DNA of 64,000 bases from Eubacterium ruminantium (GTDB lineage Bacteria; Bacillota; Clostridia; Lachnospirales; Lachnospiraceae). The stretch lies in the NCBI RefSeq assembly GCF_900167085.1, contig NZ_FUXA01000003.1:186001-250000 (forward strand), given 5' to 3'. The position numbers were made by a program, and so were the translations under genes. Shown piece after piece: positions 1 through 9,278 of this stretch (positions are counted from its first letter, which is position 1; every line of letters begins with the position of its first letter). The notes beneath the pieces were generated by a model. It did not search any database. It saw only the letters and a list, made by a program, of their open reading frames with translations, and was not told the origin of the DNA.

Positions 1-1164
1 CTTAATATCAACATTTCTTCCTTCATTAGGTACAATATCAAGATCACATTCAGGATCAGGATTCTTGTAGTTAATTGTAGCAGGAACATATCCGTCACGA
101 AGAGCCTCAGCACAAATGATTGCTTCAAGAGCGCCGCTTCCTCCAAGAAGATGTCCTGTCATTGACTTTGTCGAACTAACCATAAGTTCCTTTGCATGAT
201 CGCCGAAAGCAATCTTTATAGCTGCTGTCTCGCCTGCATCATTAAGATGAGTAGATGTTCCGTGAGCATTGATATAATCAATATCTTTAGGTTCAATTCC
301 TGCATCCTTTACAGCCTTGCTCATACAATTTGCAGCTCCCATTCCTGTCGGGTCCGGAGCAGTGATATGATGAGCATCACAAGTTGCACCATATCCTACT
401 ATCTCAGCATAGATCTTAGCGCCTCTTGCCTTTGCATGCTCAAGCTCTTCGATTACAAGGATACCGGCACCTTCACCCATTACAAATCCGCCTCTTTCAG
501 CATCGAATGGAATAGATGCACGCTTAGGATCATTTCCTGTATTAAGTGCTTTCATTACTGTAAATCCGCCAAGTCCAAGATCACAGATACATCCTTCTGA
601 ACCACCGCAGAGCATAACATCTGCATAGTTGTCACGAATATAGTGGAAAGCCTCACCTACTGCATTGCTTCCGCTGGCACAAGCAGTTACGATACTTTCA
701 CAAACACCCTTGAAACCTGCTTCTATAGCTATCTCACCTGCTGCCATATTGGCAATACTCATAGGTATGAAATAAGGAGATATCTTCTCAAATCCTCTTG
801 ACTGACCCTTGATGTATTCATTCTCGATAGTCTTAAGTCCACCAATTCCACTTGATATAATTGTTCCGCATCTGTATGGATCTTCATTTTCAATACTGAT
901 GCCTGCATCCTTAAATGCTTCTCTGAATGCAATCATGGCAAACTGAGTATATCTGTCCATACGTCTTGCTTCTTTTCTATCAAGATACTTATCTGCTTCG
1001 TAATCTTTTACTTCTGCAGCTATCTTAACTTTATACTGAGATGTATCTATCTGCTTGATGAAATCGATACCGCAAACACCATTCTGGATTCCTGTCCATG
1101 TCTCTTCAAGATCATGACCAACAGGATTAATAGTGCCCATACCTGTTATTACAACTCTTCTCAT
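1..1164 (-). CDS. fabF: Beta-ketoacyl-ACP synthase II, 3'-truncated by window edge
   Basis: Elongating condensing enzyme of type II fatty acid synthesis: it joins malonyl-ACP to an acyl-ACP in the cytoplasm. The reading frame starts at ATG 1164 (MRRVVITGMG) behind an AAGGAG-like site and stays open to base 1, giving 388 residues of an expected ~410; the last codon visible is in the C-terminal VPNEGRNVDI motif. The nucleophile cysteine lies in VTACASG, and the two histidines in NAHGTST and the TGHLLGGSG loop are present. It is the last visible gene of the acpP-accD-accA-fabK-fabD-fabG-fabF operon, 17 bases after fabG. A second FabF is encoded at 6282-7547. Assignment is certain; only the C-terminus is missing. 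Confidence 0.96.
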   Translation of the reverse strand, partial: MRRVVITGMGTINPVGHDLEETWTGIQNGVCGIDFIKQIDTSQYKVKIAAEVKDYEADKYLDRKEARRMDRYTQFAMIAFREAFKDAGISIENEDPYRCGTIISSGIGGLKTIENEYIKGQSRGFEKISPYFIPMSIANMAAGEIAIEAGFKGVCESIVTACASGSNAVGEAFHYIRDNYADVMLCGGSEGCICDLGLGGFTVMKALNTGNDPKRASIPFDAERGGFVMGEGAGILVIEELEHAKARGAKIYAEIVGYGATCDAHHITAPDPTGMGAANCMSKAVKDAGIEPKDIDYINAHGTSTHLNDAGETAAIKIAFGDHAKELMVSSTKSMTGHLLGGSGALEAIICAEALRDGYVPATINYKNPDPECDLDIVPNEGRNVDIK

Positions 1165-1181
1165 GTATATCTCCTTCTTGA

Positions 1182-1922
1182 TTAATTCATTCCGCCTGAT
1201 ACTTCAATAACCTGACCTGTAACATATGACGCATCATCTGATGCAAGAAATGCTACTACATTTGCTACATCTTCAGGTTCACCTATTCTCTTAAGAGCGA
1301 TATTAGCAGCAAGATTTGCTTTTACTTCATCAGAAAGTACAGCTGTCATATCTGTAGATATGAATCCCGGAGCAACTGCATTACATGTAATGCCTCTGCT
1401 TCCAAGTTCCTTTGCAAGTGACTTGGTCATACCGATAACTCCTGCCTTACTTGCAGAATAGTTGATCTGTCCGGCATTTCCGTATACACCTACAACACTG
1501 CTTATATTGACAATACGTCCATAACGCTTCTTCATCATAAGCTTTGCAACAGCTCGCATTGCATAGAATGTTCCTTTAAGATTTGTATTGATAACATCAT
1601 CAAAGTCTTCATCCTTCATGCTGATAAGAAGCTTATCTCTTGTAATACCTGCATTGTTTACGAGAATATCTATAGCACCTGTGATCTTCTGAGCCTCTGC
1701 TAAAAGCGCTTCAACATCTTCTTTAACAGAAATATCAGCTTTTACACATACAGCATTTACGCCGTACTCCTGGCAAAGTTTTACTGTTTCTTCTGCTGCT
1801 GCGCTGCTGTTTGCATAACATGTAACAACATTAGCACCTTCTTTAGCAAGACGAACACATATTGCTCTTCCTATACCTCTGCTACCACCTGTAACAACCG
1901 CTGTTTTACCTTTTAAATTCAT
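1182..1922 (-). CDS. fabG: 3-oxoacyl-ACP reductase
   Basis: NADPH-dependent reduction of 3-ketoacyl-ACP, the first reduction of the elongation cycle. The 246-residue protein is a complete classical short-chain dehydrogenase: the TGGSRGIG dinucleotide-binding turn at residues 11-18, the NNAG motif around 89-92, and the catalytic Ser141/142, Tyr155 and Lys159 in the standard FabG positions. Length is typical for FabG. It sits between fabD and fabF with short gaps, so it is co-transcribed with them. Other SDR reductases share these motifs, but the gene order makes FabG the only sensible reading. Confidence 0.96.
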   Translation of the reverse strand: MNLKGKTAVVTGGSRGIGRAICVRLAKEGANVVTCYANSSAAAEETVKLCQEYGVNAVCVKADISVKEDVEALLAEAQKITGAIDILVNNAGITRDKLLISMKDEDFDDVINTNLKGTFYAMRAVAKLMMKKRYGRIVNISSVVGVYGNAGQINYSASKAGVIGMTKSLAKELGSRGITCNAVAPGFISTDMTAVLSDEVKANLAANIALKRIGEPEDVANVVAFLASDDASYVTGQVIEVSGGMN

Positions 1923-1944
1923 CTATTAAAGTCCTTTCAACGAA

Positions 1945-2886
1945 TTACTTAAGCGCTGAAATAAGCGCATCAACATCCTCTGCCTTCTCTACATTGTAAC
2001 AAACCGCACCCGGAACAGTCTTTGCAACAAACTTTGAAAGTGTTTTTCCCGGACCGATCTCTACAAATGTATCAACACCGTTTTCAGACATATATTTAAT
2101 AGTATCTTCGAAGAATACGCTGCTCTGTACCTGCTTCTCAAGAAGCTCTTCGATAGTCATATCAGCAGGCTTCTCTGTTCCAAGAGCATTGAATATTACA
2201 GGAACCTGCATCTCGCCAAACTTTTCACTCTTGAATCTTTCGCGAAGCTTATCTCCTGCCGGCTTCATAAGAGATGTATGGAAAGGTCCGCTTACCTTAA
2301 CAGCTACACATCTTTTAGCGCCGAGTTCTTTAAATACTTCTGCAGCTCTGTCAACAGCTTCAGCATCACCTGATACTGTTATCTGTCCAGGGCAGTTAAA
2401 GTTAGCAGGTTCAGCTACTCCAAATTCTTTATCCTTGAATTCTTCTGCAACTAGCTTGCATCCTTCATATATCTTGTCTCTTTCCAGGCCAAGAACTGCG
2501 ATCATCTTGCAATCTCTTCCGGAAACAGCTTCCTGCATTGACTGTCCTCTGAATGCAACAAGTTCAACAACCTGCTCATCAGATAAAACTCCTGCAGCAT
2601 TTAATGCCGAATACTCTCCAAGACTGAGTCCTGCAGCCATATCAGGCTTAATACCTCTCTCTGCAAGTATCTTTGTAACACCTACAGCAAATGCAACCAT
2701 ACAAGGCTGTGTATATTTTGTTTCATTAAGAACTTCTGCAGGTCCGTTGAAGCAAATATCTTTTACATCAAAGGAAAGCTTTACATTATCCATAACTTCC
2801 TTAAATTCAGGATATTTTTCATAAAGATCGCTTCCCATGCCGACTGCCTGACTTCCCTGTCCTGCATATAAAAATCCTAACTTCAT
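1945..2886 (-). CDS. fabD: Malonyl-CoA:ACP transacylase
   Basis: Loads malonyl from malonyl-CoA onto ACP to supply extender units. The 313-residue protein starts MKLGFLYAGQGSQ, the family signature; the catalytic serine is Ser88 in GLSLGEY, and the partner histidine lies in the VSGPFHTSLM motif. Size matches the ~310 residues usual for FabD. The gene lies 26 bases after fabK and 22 bases before fabG within the fatty acid operon. Confidence 0.96.
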   Translation of the reverse strand: MKLGFLYAGQGSQAVGMGSDLYEKYPEFKEVMDNVKLSFDVKDICFNGPAEVLNETKYTQPCMVAFAVGVTKILAERGIKPDMAAGLSLGEYSALNAAGVLSDEQVVELVAFRGQSMQEAVSGRDCKMIAVLGLERDKIYEGCKLVAEEFKDKEFGVAEPANFNCPGQITVSGDAEAVDRAAEVFKELGAKRCVAVKVSGPFHTSLMKPAGDKLRERFKSEKFGEMQVPVIFNALGTEKPADMTIEELLEKQVQSSVFFEDTIKYMSENGVDTFVEIGPGKTLSKFVAKTVPGAVCYNVEKAEDVDALISALK

Positions 2887-2912
2887 ATATATTCCTCTGA
2901 TTTTCTGATTAA

Positions 2913-3860
2913 TTAAAGACTGATATTCTTAAGTCTGTCCAGTTCTTTTCTTGCTCCGTCCATAAGTCCGTCAAGAATCTCAGCTACTGTCTTTATCTCT
3001 TTTAACTGGCCGCAAACCTGACCTGTCATTACAGATCCTGTATTCATATCACCATCAAATACGGCACGTCTGAGACCACCAAGAGTGATCTGTTCAAGTT
3101 CATCCCTTGAAGCTGCATTCTTTTCAAGCTTAAGATAGTCTCTTGCCATTTTATTCTTAAGTATTCTTACAGGTGCATCAAGAGAACGACCTGTAACTAC
3201 TGTAGAATTATCCTTTGCCTTAATAAGTGCCTGCTTGTAATTATCATGGATAGGACACTCTTCACTTACAAGAAGACATGTTCCGATCTGAATACCGATT
3301 GCTCCAAGTGAAAGAGCTGCCGCAAACTGTCTTCCATCAGCGATACCACCTGCTGCAATAACAGGAATATTAACACTGTCGATAACCTGTGGAACAAGCG
3401 CCATAGTTGTCATATCTCCAACATGTCCGCCGCTTTCTCCACCTTCAGCTATAACTGCATCAGCGCCCTGCTTCTCAACTCTTTCAGCAAGAGCAGTTGA
3501 AGCAACTACAGGCATAACCTTTGCACCGGCTTCTTTCCATTTATCCATATATTTACCCGGCATACCCGCACCTGTTGTAATAACGCTGATCTTCTCTCTG
3601 TAAAGAAGGTCTGCAATGTTATCTGCATCAGGATTCATGAGCATGAGATTTACACCGAAAGGCTTATCTGTTGACTTTCTTGCATCAGCGATCTCTTTCT
3701 CAAGTTTCGCTGCATCAAGTCCGCCTGTTGCAATAAGTCCAAGTCCGCCTGCATTAGAAACTGCTGCAGCAAACTTTCCTGTTGCTATATTAGCCATACC
3801 ACCCTGGATTATAGGGTATTTAATGCCAAGCATCTCATTTAACATATTATTATTCTCCAT
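2913..3860 (-). CDS. fabK: FMN-dependent enoyl-ACP reductase II
   Basis: Catalyses the last reduction in each round of fatty acid elongation, using FMN; it replaces the NADH-only FabI and is common in streptococci and clostridia. The 315-residue TIM-barrel has the N-terminal IKYPIIQGGMA motif, AEGGESGGH near the active site, and the phosphate-binding IPVIAAGGIADGR segment shared with 2-nitropropane dioxygenases. The start codon overlaps the accA stop codon (TAATG), which indicates translational coupling. The fab-operon context separates it from nitronate monooxygenase. FabK type implies intrinsic insensitivity to triclosan, a family property rather than something seen here. Confidence 0.94.
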   Translation of the reverse strand: MENNNMLNEMLGIKYPIIQGGMANIATGKFAAAVSNAGGLGLIATGGLDAAKLEKEIADARKSTDKPFGVNLMLMNPDADNIADLLYREKISVITTGAGMPGKYMDKWKEAGAKVMPVVASTALAERVEKQGADAVIAEGGESGGHVGDMTTMALVPQVIDSVNIPVIAAGGIADGRQFAAALSLGAIGIQIGTCLLVSEECPIHDNYKQALIKAKDNSTVVTGRSLDAPVRILKNKMARDYLKLEKNAASRDELEQITLGGLRRAVFDGDMNTGSVMTGQVCGQLKEIKTVAEILDGLMDGARKELDRLKNISL

Positions 3861-4792
3861 TATTTATCTGCTTCGTTAAGCACAACTTTGTCTATATTTC
3901 TAAACTTCTCATATCTCTGTTTTGCAATATCAGAAACCGAAAGTTTCTTCAGCTTATTTAATTCGGAAGTAAGCATACGGTCTATTGCCTGATATACTTT
4001 ATCCGGATCATGATGGGCACCGCAAGGTGGCTCATTTATGATTCCGTCTATTACTCCAAATCTGTGAAGATCCTGAGCTGTAAGCTTCATAAGCTCGCAT
4101 GCCTCAGCGCTTCTTGCTGAATCTTTCCAAAGAATTGATGCGAATCCTTCAGGTGATAATACCGAATAGATTGCATTTTCAAGCATATATACTTTATTGG
4201 CTACACCAAGAGCAAGGGCACCACCACTACTTCCTTCGCCTGTAACAATAGCAATTACAGGAACTTTAAGAACGCTCATTTCAGCAAGGTTGCTGGCGAT
4301 TGCCTGACTCTGTCCATGCTCTTCAGCCTCAAGTCCCGGATATGCGCCGGGTGTATCTATAAATGTAATAATCGGTCTGCCGAACTTCTCGGCCTGCTTC
4401 ATCATACGAAGCGCTTTACGATAACCTTCAGGTTCAGGCATACCGAAATTGAATTCCATACTCTCTGTGATATTTCTGCCTTTTCTGTGTCCGATAACAG
4501 TTACCGGCATATCATGAAATAATGCTATACCGCCATATATACTCTTATCTTCTTTTCCAAGATAATCTCCTTTTTCTTCAAAGAAATCATCGAAAATGGC
4601 ATTTATATAATCATCGACCTTTGGTCTTTTTCTATGTCTGGCAAGATAAACTCTGTCATGAGCACTAAGTGTTCCGGCCTGAGCCTGAAGAACCTTAAGC
4701 TCCTTCTTAAGTTCAGAGACCTTTGAAACATCTGCCTCTTCATTAAGCGCATTTTCTATCTCTGTAAGCTTCTCATCTATATCTCTTATCAT
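3860..4792 (-). CDS. accA: Acetyl-CoA carboxylase carboxyltransferase, alpha subunit
   Basis: With AccD forms the carboxyltransferase that moves CO2 from carboxybiotin to acetyl-CoA, giving malonyl-CoA. The 310-residue protein has an N-terminal coiled segment (EIENALNEEADVSKV...), the RPKVDDYI motif, and the crotonase-like core with IDTPGAYPG and GEGSSGGALALG oxyanion-hole segments. Its ATG overlaps the accD stop by four bases (ATGA) and its stop overlaps the fabK start, so all three are coupled. The biotin carrier (accB) and carboxylase (accC) genes are not in the window; they may lie beyond base 1. Confidence 0.96.
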   Translation of the reverse strand: MIRDIDEKLTEIENALNEEADVSKVSELKKELKVLQAQAGTLSAHDRVYLARHRKRPKVDDYINAIFDDFFEEKGDYLGKEDKSIYGGIALFHDMPVTVIGHRKGRNITESMEFNFGMPEPEGYRKALRMMKQAEKFGRPIITFIDTPGAYPGLEAEEHGQSQAIASNLAEMSVLKVPVIAIVTGEGSSGGALALGVANKVYMLENAIYSVLSPEGFASILWKDSARSAEACELMKLTAQDLHRFGVIDGIINEPPCGAHHDPDKVYQAIDRMLTSELNKLKKLSVSDIAKQRYEKFRNIDKVVLNEADK

Positions 4793-5769
4793 TTTGACCT
4801 CCTTTTCTTGTCATGCAGACGTAAGATATGTGCCAATACTTCTCTCATATCTTTTCTGTCAACTATCTGGTCAATAAAACCATGTGTTTCAAGATATTCT
4901 GCACGCTGGAAGCCTTCCGGAAGCTTCTGCCCAATTGTCTGTTCGATAACTCTAGGACCTGCAAAACCGATAAGCGCTCCCGGCTCCGCAAGTGTTATAT
5001 CTGCAAGTGTTGCAAAACTTGCACTTACACCACCAGTTGTAGGATGTGTAAGACATGATATATAAAGTCCGCCGTGTTCACTGAATTTCTTAGCCGCTGC
5101 ACTTGTCTTTGCCATCTGCATAAGAGAAAGGATACCTTCCTGCATTCTGGCACCACCGCTGGCTGTAAATATAATTAACGGAAGCTTTAACTTATCTGCA
5201 ACTTCAAATGAATTTGTAATCATTTCACCAACTGCTATTCCCATACTACCCATGAGGAATTCACTACCCATGACAGCAATAACAGCTTTCTCACCTTCGA
5301 TCTCACCAACGCCTGAAAGAACTCCTTCATCGAGTCCTGTCTTATCTTTAAGCTGGCTGATCTTTTCATCATACTCAGGATAATCAAGTGGATTCACAAA
5401 AGGAACACTACACTTAAGCCTTCTGAAAGTACCAGGGTCTACAATGTTTCTCATTCTTCTTTTAGCCGATATCTTAAGGTGCTTACCACACTTCGGACAT
5501 ACATAGAGATTCCGTCTCATCAAAGTGATCGGAATCTCCTCATTACATCCGCTGCATGTAACCGATACCTCTTTATCAGCATCAGAAACAACCTCTGGAG
5601 TATACTTTTCAGGTTCAAGGCTTACCTGGTTCATAGCGTCCTCGAGATTGATATTACCAGTTCCGTTATTATGTATTATCCTACTCTTAATTCTACTTCT
5701 GACAGTTCTTCTGGATCTATCAGAATCCGAAAATCTCTCATCGATCTTGCTTTTACCAAATATTCCCAT
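4789..5769 (-). CDS. accD: Acetyl-CoA carboxylase carboxyltransferase, beta subunit
   Basis: Partner of AccA in the carboxyltransferase. The N-terminal half carries a four-cysteine zinc ribbon (Cys72, Cys75, Cys91, Cys94), followed by the crotonase-type core with TASGGARMQEG and the TTGGVSASFA and GFAGPRVIEQT segments. At 326 residues it is about 35 longer than many AccD proteins because of a basic, serine/arginine-rich N-terminal extension (residues ~8-35) before the zinc ribbon. A GGAGTGG site precedes ATG 5769. It lies 34 bases after acpP. Confidence 0.96.
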   Translation of the reverse strand: MGIFGKSKIDERFSDSDRSRRTVRSRIKSRIIHNNGTGNINLEDAMNQVSLEPEKYTPEVVSDADKEVSVTCSGCNEEIPITLMRRNLYVCPKCGKHLKISAKRRMRNIVDPGTFRRLKCSVPFVNPLDYPEYDEKISQLKDKTGLDEGVLSGVGEIEGEKAVIAVMGSEFLMGSMGIAVGEMITNSFEVADKLKLPLIIFTASGGARMQEGILSLMQMAKTSAAAKKFSEHGGLYISCLTHPTTGGVSASFATLADITLAEPGALIGFAGPRVIEQTIGQKLPEGFQRAEYLETHGFIDQIVDRKDMREVLAHILRLHDKKRRSK

Positions 5770-5803
5770 TTTACCACTCCATGTTTGCGTTTATTAACAT
5801 CAA

Positions 5804-6028
5804 TTATTTGTGTGACTCAACGTAGTCAACGATGTCCTGAACTGTCTTAAGTGTTGGAAGATCTTCATCAGAAATAGCAACACCTGTCTTTTCCTCAATG
5901 CTGTTTCCGATTTCTACTGCATCAAGAGAATCAGCTCCGAGATCGTCTGTAAGACTAGCTTCTGGTGTAACTTCGTCCTCGCTAACTCCTAAAACATCAA
6001 TGATAACGCTCTTTACTTCTTCAAACAT
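5804..6028 (-). CDS. acpP: Acyl carrier protein of fatty acid synthesis
   Basis: Small acidic carrier that holds growing acyl chains on a 4'-phosphopantetheine arm. The 74-residue protein has the DSL attachment site with Ser34 (GADSLDAVEI). It is the first gene of the fatty acid operon, behind a consensus-like promoter at 6119-6146 and an AT-rich leader with an inverted repeat. A second, quite different ACP (47145-47387) belongs to the glycan island and should not be confused with this one. Confidence 0.97.
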   Translation of the reverse strand: MFEEVKSVIIDVLGVSEDEVTPEASLTDDLGADSLDAVEIGNSIEEKTGVAISDEDLPTLKTVQDIVDYVESHK

Positions 6029-6063
6029 CTTCTTTTCTCCTTTTCTGTGTTTGCATTGAATTA

Positions 6064-6113
6064 ATAGTTAAAACTTTTTATTTAAAATAATTTATTTAAA
6101 AAAATTTAACTAT
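6064..6113 (-). promoter_or_regulatory. Inverted repeat in the acpP leader
   Basis: ATAGTTAAA at 6064-6072 and its exact reverse complement TTTAACTAT at 6105-6113 bracket a 32-base AT-only stretch, immediately downstream of the acpP promoter. It could be an operator for a fatty-acid regulator or a long stem in the 5' untranslated RNA. No regulator gene is seen nearby, so the role is unproven. Confidence 0.4.
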
Positions 6114-6118
6114 CACCT

Positions 6119-6146
6119 ATTATAATTACATAGAACGTTTTGTCAA
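6119..6146 (-). promoter_or_regulatory. Promoter of the acpP-acc-fab operon
   Basis: On the minus strand TTGACA (6146-6141) and TATAAT (6124-6119) are both perfect consensus, with a 16-base spacer. Transcription would start near 6112, about 85 bases before acpP. This is one of the strongest promoter matches in the window, fitting a housekeeping operon. Confidence 0.8.
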
Positions 6147-6176
6147 CTATTTCATAAAAACAACACAATGTTGTAT

Positions 6177-6228
6177 AAAAAGAAAGACCATACCACTTTA
6201 TATAGATATTGGTACAGTCTTTCTTTTT
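6177..6228 (-). terminator. Terminator after the second fabF
   Basis: A 12-bp stem (AAAAAGAAAGAC at 6177-6188 with GTCTTTCTTTTT at 6217-6228) with further TACC/GGTA pairing inside the loop and a U-rich tail on the minus strand. It separates the acyl-CoA synthetase/fabF operon from the acpP operon. Confidence 0.75.
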
Positions 6229-6281
6229 GTTTTTTGTCTTATTTATGTATCTAATTTATATATCTTATTGACCACTACAGT

Positions 6282-7547
6282 TTATGCATTATATTTCTTG
6301 ATTATAAGACTTGCGTTCTGTCCGCCGAAACCAAATGCATTACACATTGCAACATTTACAGTACTCTTTCTGCTTTCATTTGGAACAAAATCAAGATCGC
6401 ATTCAGGATCTTTCTCGATCTGATTAAGTGTTGGTGGAAGTATATCTTCTTCAACAGCCTTAACGCATGCTATTGTCTCTGTTACTCCGCCTGCACCCAT
6501 AAGGTGTCCTGTTGCTCCCTTTGTTGAAGAAACAGCAAGCTTATATGCATGATCTTTGAAAAGAGTTTTAATAGCTTTAACTTCGATAACATCACCCTTC
6601 GGTGTTGATGTTCCGTGAGCATTGATATAATCAATATCTTCAGGCTTAAGACCGGCTGTCTTAAGTGAATGTTCCATACAGAAGATAGCTCCGATTCCTT
6701 CCGGATGAGGACTTGTTACATGGAAACCGTCTGTGCTATTTGCATATCCGGCAAGTTCAGCATGTATCTTTGCATTTCTCTTCTTAGCTATCTCTTCTTT
6801 CTCGATGATGATTGCTCCACCGCCTTCGCCCATAACGAAACCATTTCTTCCGGCATCAAATGGACGGCTGGCTGTTGCAGGATCATCATTTCTCTGTGAA
6901 AGAGCATGTGTTCCCGAAAGTCCGAGAATTGTAAGAGGACATGTTGCAGCCTCTCCACCTACACAGATAACTGCATCCGCAAGATCTTCTTTGATGAGCA
7001 TAGCGCCCATTGATACAGTATCAAGTCCTGATGAACATGCAGTTGAAACAGTATAACTTGGTCCGTGAAGTCCCTTAGCTATAGCTATCTGAGCTGCACC
7101 TATATTTCCAATGATCTTTGTGATGAAACGTGGGTTAGTCTTAGTATGTTCTCCGCTTGTTAAGCCTTCCTGAGTAGCGGCAACATTTGTAATACCGGCA
7201 AATACAGATCCGAATACGATACCGATTCTTTCAGGAGCTATTACAGGCTCTTCTGAAGAAGGATCTATACCTGCGTCACGAAGTGCTTCATCAGCAGCAA
7301 CATAGCCATACTGCATAAATGGTTCCATCTCTCTTGCAATTTTCTTGTCCATATACTTAGCCGCATCGAAATCTTTAACCATTGCAGCAATCTTAACAGG
7401 AAGGTTTGTTGTATCGAATCTATCGATTTCTGCAACTCCTGTCTTTCCTTCAACAAGGGCTTTCCAGTACTCTTCAACACCGATTCCTATTGGAGTCACA
7501 GCACCCATACCTGTAATGACTATTTTACCATTATTCATCTTTTCCAT
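6282..7547 (-). CDS. fabF: Second beta-ketoacyl-ACP synthase (FabF type)
   Basis: A second elongating ketosynthase, 421 residues when started at ATG 7547 (MEKMNNGKIVITGMG), behind AAGGAA; the frame extends further upstream but that part lies inside the preceding gene. It has the nucleophile cysteine in VSTACSSGLD, and both catalytic histidines in NAHGTSTPKGD and TGHLMGAGG, so it should be active. The start overlaps the 3' end of the acyl-CoA synthetase gene by 17 bases, showing coupling to that gene rather than to the main fab operon. It is clearly divergent from the FabF at 1-1164. It may extend chains that come from exogenous or unusual acids activated by its partner; that is an inference. 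Confidence 0.93.
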   Translation of the reverse strand: MEKMNNGKIVITGMGAVTPIGIGVEEYWKALVEGKTGVAEIDRFDTTNLPVKIAAMVKDFDAAKYMDKKIAREMEPFMQYGYVAADEALRDAGIDPSSEEPVIAPERIGIVFGSVFAGITNVAATQEGLTSGEHTKTNPRFITKIIGNIGAAQIAIAKGLHGPSYTVSTACSSGLDTVSMGAMLIKEDLADAVICVGGEAATCPLTILGLSGTHALSQRNDDPATASRPFDAGRNGFVMGEGGGAIIIEKEEIAKKRNAKIHAELAGYANSTDGFHVTSPHPEGIGAIFCMEHSLKTAGLKPEDIDYINAHGTSTPKGDVIEVKAIKTLFKDHAYKLAVSSTKGATGHLMGAGGVTETIACVKAVEEDILPPTLNQIEKDPECDLDFVPNESRKSTVNVAMCNAFGFGGQNASLIIKKYNA

Positions 7548-9237
7548 CTTTATTATCTTCCTTATTCCAATCGTTCTCTTTAATCTCTGCACGTCGAACT
7601 TTTCCACTGGAAGTCTTCGGCAGTGTTTTGACAAAATCAACTATCTTAGGCCTCTTGTATGATGCCAGAGCGCTTCTTAAAAATTTCATCGTCTCTTTTC
7701 TAAGCTGATCTGTAGCTTCGATTCCATCTATTAAAACAATGGATGCTTTAATCGCCTGACCTCTTATCTTATCAGGAACTGAGGTCACCGCACACTCTAA
7801 AACATACGGAAGTTTCATAATCTCACTTTCAATTTCAAACGGTCCGATTCTGAATCCCGCAGACTTGATCAAGTCGTCAACCCTACCAACATACCATAAA
7901 TAGTTATCTTTGTCCATATAAGCTGTATCACCTGTATGATAATAACCATTATGCCATACTTTAGCTGTCTTTTCATCATCGAGATAATATCCCATGAAAA
8001 GACCTATCGGAGTTTTGTCCGAAGTTTTGACAACAATCTCTCCTACTTCACCAATATCACATGGTGTTCCATCCGGTTTAACTATCGAAATATCATACTG
8101 AGGACTTGCCTTACCCATTGACCCCGGTCTAGGCTCAACACCCTTTAAGGTTCCGACTGTAAGTGTTGTCTCAGTCTGTCCGAATCCTTCCATTATCTTA
8201 AGCCCTGTGGCTTTGTAGAATTTATTGTATATTTCCGAATTAAGTGCTTCGCCGGCTGTTGTGGCATTCTTAAGACACGACAGATTGTAACCGGCAAGAT
8301 CTGTATGAACGAGAACTCTATAAACAGTAGGAGGTGCACAGAAAGTTGTTATCTTGTACTTCTCCAGCATAGCCAGAATTTCCTTTGCGAAGAACTCATC
8401 ATAATCATATGTAAATATCGGAGCTTCACACAGCCACTGTCCATATAATTTTCCCCACATGGCCTTGCCCCATCCTGTATCGCTTATAGCAAGATGAAGA
8501 CCTTCCGGATCAACCTGGTGCCAGTATTTTGCTGTAATGAAATGTCCTAAAGGATAATTAAATGTATGTGCGGCAATCTTCGGATAAGATGTTGTTCCCG
8601 ATGTGAAGAACATAAGCATCGGATCTTCTCCGCCTGCTGAATTTGCAGGTCTTGTATATTCTTTAGCGAAATATTTGATTTCTCTGTTGTAGCTGTTCCA
8701 TCCTGCCTTAATACCGCCAACAAGAACCTTAGCCTTGATTCCGTCATAACTTCTGCAGGCTTTATCTATCTCTCTTGCAACATCGCCGTCTGAAGTCGAG
8801 ACAACTGCATCGACTCTTGCCGCTCTGAATCTATATTCAAAATCCTTCTTAACAAGAAGATATGATGCAGGAATAATGATCGCACCTATCTTATGAAGAG
8901 CCAAAACAGTGAACCAAAACTGATAATGTCTTTTAAGCACTACAAGTACTCTGTCACCCTTCTTAATTCCCAAATACTGAAAATAGTTTGCTGTACGAGA
9001 TGAATATTCCATCATATCTTTAAATGTGATACGTCTCTCTCTTCCATCCTTCGAAATATGAAGCATTGCTGTTTTTGCAGGACATTTCTTACCCAAAACA
9101 TCAACTACATCATAAGCAAAATTAAAGTGCTCATTGTTATGAAAATCTATCTTCTGAAGCACACCATTTTCATCAAGTGCCGTTGATATATATTTTCCGG
9201 CTACACCCTCTTCAGGGATCAGTTCCAACTCTGTCAT
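7531..9237 (-). CDS. AMP-forming acyl-CoA synthetase
   Basis: Activates a carboxylic acid to its CoA thioester through an acyl-adenylate. ATG 9237 (MTELELIPEEG) follows AGGAG and gives 568 residues; the longer frame starting at 9291 has no ribosome binding site. Motifs in order: the phosphate loop FFTSGTTSYPK, GFGQTETT, YHTGDTAYMD, GRVDDLIKSAGFRI (hinge) and the C-terminal lysine in LPKTSSGKVRR. The sequence resembles medium-chain/acetyl-type synthetases; the substrate cannot be read from the sequence. It is the first gene of a two-gene operon with the second fabF. Confidence 0.9.
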   Translation of the reverse strand: MTELELIPEEGVAGKYISTALDENGVLQKIDFHNNEHFNFAYDVVDVLGKKCPAKTAMLHISKDGRERRITFKDMMEYSSRTANYFQYLGIKKGDRVLVVLKRHYQFWFTVLALHKIGAIIIPASYLLVKKDFEYRFRAARVDAVVSTSDGDVAREIDKACRSYDGIKAKVLVGGIKAGWNSYNREIKYFAKEYTRPANSAGGEDPMLMFFTSGTTSYPKIAAHTFNYPLGHFITAKYWHQVDPEGLHLAISDTGWGKAMWGKLYGQWLCEAPIFTYDYDEFFAKEILAMLEKYKITTFCAPPTVYRVLVHTDLAGYNLSCLKNATTAGEALNSEIYNKFYKATGLKIMEGFGQTETTLTVGTLKGVEPRPGSMGKASPQYDISIVKPDGTPCDIGEVGEIVVKTSDKTPIGLFMGYYLDDEKTAKVWHNGYYHTGDTAYMDKDNYLWYVGRVDDLIKSAGFRIGPFEIESEIMKLPYVLECAVTSVPDKIRGQAIKASIVLIDGIEATDQLRKETMKFLRSALASYKRPKIVDFVKTLPKTSSGKVRRAEIKENDWNKEDNKDGKDE

Positions 9238-9278
9238 TTTATATCTCCTATTACGTAAGTAGTATGAAAAAATATTAC

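Noticed and set aside
196-600. 134-codon + strand ORF
   Set aside because: It is antisense to the clear FabF coding sequence and has biased Ser/Cys/Ile composition; a shadow frame.
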